Below are positions 53,714 to 64,000 of a stretch of DNA of 64,000 nucleotides, one piece after another. The notes below the pieces were generated by a model. That model was given only the letters and a program-made list of their open reading frames with translations, did not search any database and was not told the origin of the DNA. Within the stretch, counting starts at the first letter, position 1; every line of letters begins with the position of its first letter. Source of the stretch: Shouchella patagoniensis. GTDB taxonomy: Bacteria; Bacillota; Bacilli; Bacillales; Bacillaceae_D. The translations under genes were made by a program, and so were the position numbers. The DNA lies in NCBI RefSeq assembly GCF_002019705.1, contig NZ_KV917377.1, positions 3,781,928-3,845,927 of the forward strand, given 5' to 3'.

Positions 53714-54760
53714 TTAATTAGCAATTTCTCTATTCCAACGGTCAATCCATTTTGAAGATTCCGCATTTACGTATTCCATATTAAGCAAGTGCAAGCTTTC
53801 AATCGTTTGTTCGCCGTACGTAATGCCTTCTGCTTCTTCTTCTGTAAGCTCAACCGTTGCGTTTACTGGGGAGTCAATTTTTGCTTTCGCAGATGCTTCT
53901 TGCGCTTCTTGACTGAGGTGCCAGTTAATGAAAGCTTCAGCTAGCTCCTGGTTTTCACTGCCTTCAACAACATTAACTGTGTTTAATACAGCATAGGCGC
54001 CTTCCGAAGGAGTCACAAATTCAGTTTCAGGGACAGCAGCTAGCAAGTCATTTAAATACATTTCCATGAATGGACCAGCAGCAATTTCACCTTGCGAGAA
54101 CATATTGACAAAGTCGGACGTACGATCATATTCTTTCACAATGTTGCCTTTAAGCTCTTGTAACTGTGCGAATGCAGCATCCTCATCAAAGCTTTCTTCA
54201 CCAGAAACAGTGGAAGCCGCGTCTAGAAACATCGGACCCGTTGTGGCTGTTATGTTTGGAATCGTTATGTTGTTGTTAAGCGTTTCATTCCAAAGGTCGG
54301 CCCAGCTAGCAATGGGGGCATCGACTTCATTAGGGTTATAAGCTATACCGAATTGGCCAACTGTAAAAGCAGGACCGTATGCTTCACCCAGGGGAGCTTT
54401 AGCTAAATCATAAAGCTCGTCAATGTTTGGAATGTTGTTACGATCTAATTCAGCAAATAGCCCTTCTTCAATTCCTTGTTGAGCATAGTAATCGGATAAG
54501 TAAATAACATCAATAGTAGCTGTACCTTGGCGAATTCGGTTTAATCGTTCTGCGTTATTGCCGATATCAACAACAATGTTTACGTTATGCTCTTCTTCGA
54601 ATGGAGCATAAATTTCTTCTTGGAAAAAATCCTCGGCAAACCCCCAAGTGGATATGACAAGCTCTGTTGGTGCATTGCCATTGTCACCTGACTGTCCGCA
54701 AGCAGCAAGGGCAAAGGCGGTAGTTGGAAGCGCGATGAAGCGAGCAATCTGTTTTTTCAT
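53714..54760 (-). CDS. substrate-binding lipoprotein of the PotD type
   Basis: 348 residues. Signal peptide with lipobox (FALAACGQSG), so anchored outside. Type-2 periplasmic-binding fold: LVISTWGFAEDFFQEEIYAPFEEEHNVNIVVDIGNNAERLNRIRQGTATIDVIYLSDYYAQQGIEEG. First gene of the operon, with AGGAGG before the ATG. Unlike PotD it lacks an obvious spermidine pocket signature that I could name, so the ligand is open. A long hairpin lies in the leader 37 bases upstream. Confidence 0.92.
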   Translation of the reverse strand: MKKQIARFIALPTTAFALAACGQSGDNGNAPTELVISTWGFAEDFFQEEIYAPFEEEHNVNIVVDIGNNAERLNRIRQGTATIDVIYLSDYYAQQGIEEGLFAELDRNNIPNIDELYDLAKAPLGEAYGPAFTVGQFGIAYNPNEVDAPIASWADLWNETLNNNITIPNITATTGPMFLDAASTVSGEESFDEDAAFAQLQELKGNIVKEYDRTSDFVNMFSQGEIAAGPFMEMYLNDLLAAVPETEFVTPSEGAYAVLNTVNVVEGSENQELAEAFINWHLSQEAQEASAKAKIDSPVNATVELTEEEAEGITYGEQTIESLHLLNMEYVNAESSKWIDRWNREIAN

Positions 54761-54796
54761 TAGAAAATCCTCCTAAAATGTTGTGTATAGCAAATG

Positions 54797-54853
54797 AAAA
54801 AAGGAAGACACACTTGTAGAAGCGTGGGTACGCAATCTACAGGTGCATCTTCC
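54797..54853 (-). terminator. very long hairpin (terminator or leader attenuator)
   Basis: On the minus strand an outer stem AAGGAAGA / TCTTCCTT encloses further pairing (CTGTAGA / TCTACAAG, then GCGT / ACGC) with a tiny loop, followed by six T. It lies after the DUF2294 gene and 37 bases before the ABC receptor start, so it may end the former or control the latter. A TTTACA / TAGATT promoter (17-base spacer) can be drawn into its left arm. Confidence 0.8.
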
Positions 54854-54941
54854 TTGTGTAAACACTTAAAAAAGCAACCTTGATTTATATGGCGAAATCC
54901 CGCATGAGAACATGTCCGATGCGTCCATTTCAGCGACTGGA

Positions 54942-55283
54942 TCATTTTGGTGAAAAGAGAATGTTGGTAAAAGCCCATTGTGTTTTCGCATCATAATCCC
55001 GCAACACGACTTCGATCTGGTCGGAGAAGTGAGCATGGAGTTGTTCTGTGAGCTTTCGTTTGTACAATAGCGAAAGATGAAAATCTACTTCTAATTTGAG
55101 TGAAGGTATTTCACCTTCTAATGCAGTTGAACGTGCAGCCCGTTTATGTTTTGCTTGAATGGTAACTAAATTTCCGAGCGCCGTCACTTTTAACAACGTT
55201 GTGCCAACTCCAAATAAATCTCTGGAAACATCATTATAAAGCTGAGCTAGCAATTTTTTGTTTTCGTTTGTATCAAGTTTCAT
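54942..55283 (-). CDS. DUF2294/MpsC-like domain protein
   Basis: 113 residues. Pattern LYNDVSRDLFGVGTTLLKVTALGNLVTIQAKHKRAARSTALEG...LEVDFHLSLLYKRKLTEQLHAHFSDQIEVVLRDYDAKTQWAFTNILF fits DUF2294 (now MpsC family, first linked to formate dehydrogenase loci). Ours stands alone. Start 55283 is chosen for GGGTGATGAG upstream; a longer frame starts at 55349. Function unknown. Confidence 0.75.
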   Translation of the reverse strand: MKLDTNENKKLLAQLYNDVSRDLFGVGTTLLKVTALGNLVTIQAKHKRAARSTALEGEIPSLKLEVDFHLSLLYKRKLTEQLHAHFSDQIEVVLRDYDAKTQWAFTNILFSPK

Positions 55284-55459
55284 CTCATCACCCATAAACG
55301 AAAATCGATTTTGTAACGTTATTGTACATAAATTATTAGACCTGTGCAATATAATGTTCGGATTTTGTTGGATGTAATTTTCTTGAAATTGATAAATAGG
55401 TGGTTTTTACGGGGAAATAACGAACGATTATCGACATGTTGAAGGGTTGAATAGGCCAT

Positions 55460-55630
55460 TTACTTAATAAGGGTAGATGCGCGGAGTGCTGTATTCAAAA
55501 TTCTAATTTGAATACGCCAATAAGAGTAAAACAATACCCATAAGACTGCGTATAAAAGGTAAAAAAGAACCACAGCAATAATCTGGTTGAGTAAGCCGGT
55601 TGGGAAGAAATCGGCATCCCATTTTTAAAA
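55460..55630 (-). pseudogene. C-terminal remnant of a membrane protein (DUF3021-like)
   Basis: In the gene-poor stretch 55284-55801 a minus-strand frame encodes a plausible membrane tail (FFPTGLLNQIIAVVLFYLLYAVLWVLFYSYWRIQIRILNTAL) ending at a stop, but has a stop close upstream and no start. It resembles the end of DUF3021-type proteins. The remaining gap shows no gene. Confidence 0.4.
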
Positions 55631-55747
55631 AATGGCAGTCAAAGTAGAGTTAAAAGCAAGCTGAATAGAGGCATTTTATAAATCGCATCAATGACGAAGT
55701 GAGATGCAGTTGCGAGTGTCCTATCATTATGCAGCATTCAACAAAAG

Positions 55748-55777
55748 AAAGGTCGACATCTAAGTGGCGACCTTTTT
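55748..55777. terminator. terminator near pgpA
   Basis: Stem AAAGGTCG / CGACCTTT with T or A tails on both sides. Confidence 0.75.
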
Positions 55778-55801
55778 GCTTCTTTTCTTATTGTTATTTC
55801 C

Positions 55802-56305
55802 TTAATCCCTGACGCCTACACCTTCTTCAGAATGAGCAAGGCGACTAGAGGCAGCTGCAGCAATTGCACCAACGATATCATCTAAAAACGTATGGCAAGC
55901 GTCCCCCATATCTTCGTGTTCATTTAACTTCCCAATTATGCCAGGCTTTAATTTATCGATATAGCCAAAGTTCGTTAAACCAATTGAACCATATACATTT
56001 ACTATGGATAAGGCAATGATTTCATCTACACCGTAAAGCCCTTCATCGAAAGCGATTATTTCTTGTAGTGGTGAGCTAAGCTGTTTCTTTTCTGCAAGTC
56101 GGTCCAATTCAATTCCTGTTAACAACGCATTTTGAACTTCCCGTTTAGCTAAAACTTTCATAACATGGTGGCGGCATGTTTCTTTTTTTAGATCTGGGAC
56201 GTAGGGCTTTTGCAAATCATAAACAAGATCCATAATGTCTTCAATTGTTACGCCACGGTCTTCTAAATTCTCGATTGCTAAATCAATCGTAATTTTATGT
56301 ATCAT
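55802..56305 (-). CDS. phosphatidylglycerophosphatase A family protein (YutG-like)
   Basis: 167 residues, the size of B. subtilis YutG. PgpA-type: LEDRGVTIEDIMDLVYDLQKPYV, ALLTGIELDRLAEKKQL, DEGLYGVDEIIALSIVNVYGSIGLTNFGYIDKLKPGIIGKLNE, and CHTFLDDIVGAIAAAASSRLAH. It may remove phosphate from phosphatidylglycerol phosphate, although several short members are not proven active. ATG 56305 is chosen for AAGGAG upstream. Confidence 0.88.
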   Translation of the reverse strand: MIHKITIDLAIENLEDRGVTIEDIMDLVYDLQKPYVPDLKKETCRHHVMKVLAKREVQNALLTGIELDRLAEKKQLSSPLQEIIAFDEGLYGVDEIIALSIVNVYGSIGLTNFGYIDKLKPGIIGKLNEHEDMGDACHTFLDDIVGAIAAAASSRLAHSEEGVGVRD

Positions 56306-56399
56306 GAGAATCGACTCCTTCATCAACTGGGTTCTATAGTCTAAAGATACCCGATTTCTTTATTATATACACATTTAACTAGGACATGAGTACTTCTTT

Positions 56400-56759
56400 T
56401 TATAATGAAAAGCCTTTAGGTCGCGGTGGAGTAAGCCATTCGCTTGCGGTAACTTGAACTGCTGCGCCTTCTGTCGGCAACAGTCGCCGTACGGTTCTGC
56501 AGGCAAGTGATTCATAATCGGCTAAATAATGAACATGCTGATCATAAGAGACAAGAACTTCGACAATTGCAGAGGCAGCAATTTCATTGTACTTATTTTG
56601 CCAATGTTTATAGTTGTGTAAGTGTGTTACACGTAATACTGGGGTTATCGTTTTAAGAAAGCGTTTTGAGAAAATCTCTTGTGTTGTGGCGAGGTCAGGT
56701 TCACGATCACCATAATCAACATATAAAGTGGTATGACAGACGACTTTGCATGCGTACAT
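56400..56759 (-). CDS. hypothetical 119-residue protein
   Basis: Soluble protein with several Cys/His/Tyr (YACKVVCHTTLYVDYGDREPDLAT, VTHLHNYKHWQNKYN, HVHYLADYESLACRTVRRLLP). No family recognised. GGAGG lies 7 bases before ATG 56759. Followed by pgpA in the same direction after about 95 bases. Confidence 0.65.
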   Translation of the reverse strand: MYACKVVCHTTLYVDYGDREPDLATTQEIFSKRFLKTITPVLRVTHLHNYKHWQNKYNEIAASAIVEVLVSYDQHVHYLADYESLACRTVRRLLPTEGAAVQVTASEWLTPPRPKGFSL

Positions 56760-56833
56760 AATCAATCCTCCATAGTGTATTCCGTTTGAGTATACTAAAA
56801 ACGACTCAATGAAAAAACAACCAAGATAAATGA

Positions 56834-56905
56834 CGAATATTAAAAGTTTTAGAGTATTTAATGTTCGTATTTTATATTGACATTGATCCAGTCCGTTGCT
56901 AAACT
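56834..56905 (+). promoter_or_regulatory. PurBox pair and promoter of the purine permease gene
   Basis: Inverted PurR-type boxes: ACGAATATTA (56833-56842) and TAATGTTCGT (56860-56869), cores 30 bases apart, the spacing of 14-base boxes separated by 16 bases. Immediately after come -35 TTGACA (56877-56882) and -10 TAAACT (56900-56905), 17-base spacer. Confidence 0.8.
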
Positions 56906-56926
56906 AACAGGGAAATTAATATTATA

Positions 56927-57000
56927 GTTTCGTATACATGCAGTAATAAGGTCTGCACGTTTCTACCGAGCCGCCGTAAAAGGCTTGACTACGATATGAA
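56927..57000 (+). ncRNA. purine riboswitch aptamer, guanine type
   Basis: All conserved parts are present: P1 (TCGT 56930-56933 / ACGA 56991-56994), P2 (TGCAG / CTGCA at 56939-56957), the J2/3 element GTTTCTACC, P3 (AGCC / GGCT at 56969-56985) with loop GCCGTAAA, and TTGACTACG. The discriminator base that pairs with the ligand is C (56989), which predicts guanine or hypoxanthine rather than adenine. Ligand binding would favour the terminator downstream and shut off the permease. Confidence 0.93.
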
Positions 57001-57039
57001 GAACGAGCTTGTAGCTGTGTTCTATTTCATATCGGCTTT

Positions 57040-57070
57040 AGGTAGAGCTTACCTAAGGCTATTTTGATAT
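57040..57070 (+). terminator. riboswitch expression platform terminator
   Basis: Stem TTAGGTA / TACCTAA with GC extension and a short T run. A competing pairing CGATATGAA (56992-57000) with TTCATATCG (57034-57042) would serve as antiterminator. Confidence 0.75.
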
Positions 57071-57082
57071 GGAGGGAAAAGA

Positions 57083-58387
57083 ATGGATCGTTTTTTTAAG
57101 TTAGGTGAGAACCAAACATCGATCAAACAAGAAGGAGTAGCTGGGTTAACAACATTCCTAGCAATGGCTTATATCTTGTTTGTAAATCCACAGATACTTG
57201 GTGCTGCAGGAATGGATCAAGGTGCTGTGTTTGTAGCAACAGCGCTTGCCGCGCTTGTTGGTTCCATCTTAATGGGTTTAATTGCTAATTATCCAATTGC
57301 GCTTGCTCCAGGAATGGGGTTAAATGCATTTTTTGCTTATACAGTTGTTATTGGTTATGGTATGTCTTGGCAAGCAGCACTTTTTGCAGTGTTTGCCTCG
57401 GGAGTTATCTTCGTTATTATAACGATTTTTAAACTACGCGAAATGATTATTAATGCAATTCCAGAAGAATTAAAATATGCAACTGGTGCCGGAATAGGAT
57501 TGTTTATTGCTTTTATCGGTTTAAAGGATGCAGGTATTGTAGTGGCAGATCCTGCTACACTCGTTTCATTAGGAGATTTAACACAGCCAACAACGTTGCT
57601 TGCGATTTTTGGTGTGATTGTAACGATTGTACTTGTTGTCCGAGGTGTTAAAGGAGCCGTTTTCTATGGACTTGCCTTAACTGCTATTTTAGGGATTGTC
57701 ACAGGAGTTAATACATTGGGTAATGGTGTGTTTTCAATGCCACCAAGTTTAGCGCCTACTTTTGGAGCGGCATTTGATGTTAGTTGGACAGAAGAAATAT
57801 TTACTTTGCAAATGCTTATTGTCATTTTAACGTTTTTATTTATTGTATTTTTTGATACAGCAGGTACTTTATTTGCGGTAGCCACACAGGCTGGTTTTGT
57901 GAAAAACAATCGTTTGCCACGTGTTGGACGTGCATTATTTGCAGATGCAAGTGCCTCTACTCTTGGTTCAATCTTCGGAACATCCACTACAACGGCTTAT
58001 GTAGAGTCAACCTCTGGAGTTGCTGTAGGTGGACGAACAGGATTAACAGCAGTTTTTACTGGATTGTTTTTTGCTTTAGCATTGTTCTTCTCGCCATTAC
58101 TTGATGTTATTACAAATGAAGTGACTGCTCCTGCATTAATTATCGTAGGTGTGATGATGGCCACTGCGCTTCGTCACATTGATTGGACAAAAATGGAGAT
58201 TGCTATTCCTGTTTTCTTTACAGTTGTCACAATGCCACTTACGTATAGTATTGCGACAGGAATTGCATTAGGATTTGTGCTTTATCCATTAACAATGGTT
58301 GTTAAAGGACGTGGCAAAGAGCTTCATCCTCTTATGTACTTGTTGTTTATCGTCTTTATTCTTTATTTAGGTTTTTTACCTCATTAA
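57083..58387 (+). CDS. pbuG: guanine/hypoxanthine permease (NCS2/AzgA family)
   Basis: 434 residues, about 12 or more membrane segments. AzgA/PbuG signature: GVAGLTTFLAMAYILFVNPQIL, NYPIALAPGMGLNAFFAYTVV, FFDTAGTLFAVATQAG and STTTAYVESTSGVAVGGRTGLTAVFTGLFF. Takes up hypoxanthine and guanine. GGAGGG is 8 bases before the ATG. Double control: PurBoxes at the promoter and a guanine riboswitch in the leader. Terminator at 58412. Confidence 0.96.
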   Translation: MDRFFKLGENQTSIKQEGVAGLTTFLAMAYILFVNPQILGAAGMDQGAVFVATALAALVGSILMGLIANYPIALAPGMGLNAFFAYTVVIGYGMSWQAALFAVFASGVIFVIITIFKLREMIINAIPEELKYATGAGIGLFIAFIGLKDAGIVVADPATLVSLGDLTQPTTLLAIFGVIVTIVLVVRGVKGAVFYGLALTAILGIVTGVNTLGNGVFSMPPSLAPTFGAAFDVSWTEEIFTLQMLIVILTFLFIVFFDTAGTLFAVATQAGFVKNNRLPRVGRALFADASASTLGSIFGTSTTTAYVESTSGVAVGGRTGLTAVFTGLFFALALFFSPLLDVITNEVTAPALIIVGVMMATALRHIDWTKMEIAIPVFFTVVTMPLTYSIATGIALGFVLYPLTMVVKGRGKELHPLMYLLFIVFILYLGFLPH

Positions 58388-58411
58388 TGGATAGAATGCT
58401 GATAGAAGATG

Positions 58412-58450
58412 ATAAGCCTGTTGATCGTTTATGCGGTCAACAGGCTTTTT
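58412..58450 (+). terminator. terminator of pbuG
   Basis: Stem AAGCCTGTTGA.C / G.TCAACAGGCTT followed by T run. Confidence 0.93.
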
Positions 58451-58570
58451 TAATATACTAGAAGGAACGAGAAGTTATGTTTTTATATTGAAAAGGAGTA
58501 AGGGGGATAATCACTTGTTTTAATAGGCTTTTTATTGATTTTTAGTTCAGGATTTCATTTATTTATATCG

Positions 58571-58638
58571 CTTTTCTAAAGTTTTTTTAAAAAACTTTAG
58601 AAAAGCTATTGACGATTCGTGTTGAATATTGGTATTAT
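58571..58638 (+). promoter_or_regulatory. rRNA operon promoter with perfect palindrome upstream
   Basis: -35 TTGACG (58609-58614) and -10 TATTAT (58633-58638), 18-base spacer. Just upstream is an AT-rich perfect inverted repeat with 17-base arms and a single central base (58571-58605), in the place of an UP element. Confidence 0.75.
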
Positions 58639-58861
58639 ATCTAAGTCGCCAACACAACAGCAACACAGCAGCGGCAAACGAGTTCTTTGAAAACTGAACA
58701 AAAGCCAAGCGTAGTAAAGAGATACAAGGTATCTCGTCAATGAAAGTCGTTGAATTTAAATTCAACGCGCTAGCAACATTTTGATGCTTAGGATCTTCGG
58801 TTAAGATCGCGACGTCCATGTCGCAACACCGAAGTTAACACATCCGTGTGTAAGTAAACAT
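58639..58861 (+). other. 16S leader
   Basis: Contains a boxA-like antitermination stretch (GTTCTTTGAAAACTGAAC, around 58682-58699), repeated in the 16S-23S spacer, and a 20-bp palindrome CGTTGAATTTAAATTCAACG (58748-58767). No gene. Confidence 0.7.
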
Positions 58862-60416
<1,555 letters not shown>

Positions 60417-60517
60417 TGGAGTATATTACTCTAGTCGACGAACAACTTCGGTTGTTTGGCGCTTTGGATCTTTTGTTCAGTTTTGAATGAACTCAATTCA
60501 TTCAATTTCATATTTGA

Positions 60518-60591
60518 CAAAGAGAAGCAAGAAGATCGAGGATGGGAAATGTTCGATTGAAGAAGCGTACTTGCGTACGTGACTGATTGAG
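60518..60591 (+). repeat. spacer repeat module A, copy 1
   Basis: Begins CAAAGAGAAGCAAGAAG and ends with GCGTACTTGCGTACGTGACT. Near-identical to 63918-63992. Confidence 0.85.
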
Positions 60592-60657
60592 AATCATGAA
60601 CCAGACAAAGAGATTCGCTGCTTATCTATTGTTAAAATAGCCCGTTAAAGGCATGGA

Positions 60658-60715
60658 ACCACGCTAAGAACGCCACGTCTTGTGGCAACGCCTGGTACCG
60701 ACCTCCTGTGGGCAG
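60658..60715 (+). repeat. spacer repeat module B, copy 1
   Basis: Begins ACCACGCTAAGAACGCC, contains GTGGCAACGCCTGGTACC and CTCCTGTGGGCAG. Near-identical to 63865-63920. Confidence 0.85.
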
Positions 60716-60856
60716 GTTCTTTGAAAACTAAATCAAGAAACAACTCAAATAAGTTTTGTTCATCGGTTTTAAACTGTTTGAACGAGACGTCAAGAATTCT
60801 TGAGCAACCTTTATTGCTTAAACATGGTCGAGCGTATCGCACGCAGACACCATTTA

Positions 60857-63790
<2,934 letters not shown>

Positions 63791-64000
63791 AATTAATTCT
63801 TGAATTTGAGTGTGTTTCGGATTTAGTTTTGAAAGAATCCTTTCTTTCAATAAGGTTGATGGACACCACGCTAAGAGCCACGTCCTGTGGCAACGCCTGG
63901 TACCCACATCCTGTGGGCAAAGAGAAGCAAGGAGTTCGAGGACAAAAGTGCTTGAAAGAAGGAGCGTACTTGCGTACGTGACTGATTGAAAGACACGCAT
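63791..64000 (+). other. 23S-5S spacer (5S gene would lie beyond the edge)
   Basis: About 210 bases, holding module B (63865-63920) followed by module A (63918-63992). No 5S start is reached. Confidence 0.85.
63865..63992 (+). repeat. spacer repeat modules B and A, copy 2
   Basis: Same two modules as in the 16S-23S spacer but in the opposite order and directly joined. Confidence 0.85.

Noticed and set aside
55419..55432. Single PurBox-like ACGAACGATTA
   Set aside because: No inverted partner at proper distance and no promoter or gene start beside it.

Overview
The window looks like the chromosome of an endospore-forming, low-to-mid GC Bacillaceae, probably an alkaliphilic or soil Bacillus relative (Shouchella/Alkalihalobacillus type). 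The evidence is a Bacillus-like 16S/23S rRNA pair, a CotD-type spore coat protein, a Bce-type peptide-antibiotic module, a RocB-like peptidase, PurBox and purine-riboswitch control, frequent TTG/GTG starts and strong AGGAGG ribosome sites. The genus is inferred from gene content and was not checked by a search.

Layout. 1-1.7 kb: 3' part of an alpha-glucuronidase (xylan side-chain use). 1.8-6.4 kb: an XRE regulator/membrane pair behind two perfect palindromes, an M3 peptidase pseudogene, a DJ-1/PfpI protein under a CsoR/CstR-like operator, a UMF1 transporter and a Nudix hydrolase. 6.5-10.9 kb: a BCCT carrier and a NitT/TauT-type ABC importer. 11.1-15.7 kb: a DUF1648 protein, a complete dTDP-L-rhamnose operon (rmlA-C-B-D) and VanZ. 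15.7-20.2 kb: a Crh/HPr-like protein, an acetyltransferase, and copA followed by an overlapping 48-residue membrane peptide. 20.3-26 kb: a kinase-fold protein lacking its catalytic Asp, and a Bce-like regulator/kinase/ATPase/permease set. 26.2-33.8 kb: a DUF218 protein, a CpsB/YwqE-like protein lacking its metal ligands, stress-type membrane proteins, a methyltransferase, a ROK sugar kinase, rocB and a PRD-regulator pseudogene. 34-40.2 kb: DinB, DUF1697, a 14-TM drug efflux pump, a KAS III-like enzyme with a small partner, and an orphan DnaD-like protein.

40.3-48.2 kb: galKT, guaC behind a PurBox pair, a second XRE/membrane pair, an M23 lipoprotein, CotD and a large secreted protein. 48.2-54.8 kb: a minus-strand cluster with a polyamine-type ABC importer, a nucleoside hydrolase and adenine deaminase, which suggests nucleoside or nucleobase uptake and breakdown. 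54.9-58.4 kb: a DUF2294 protein, PgpA and a purine permease controlled by PurBoxes plus a guanine-type riboswitch. 58.5-64 kb: an rRNA operon (16S, 23S; the 5S gene would lie beyond the edge) with no tRNA in its spacer and with two repeat modules that occur in opposite order in its two spacers.

Purine handling is the strongest common theme of the right half (guaC, ade, nucleoside hydrolase, ABC importer, pbuG). Several proteins keep their fold motifs but have lost catalytic residues (APH-like, YwqE-like, HPr-like). These and the copA-linked peptide are the most promising novelties. No CRISPR array, intact insertion sequence or prophage was seen.
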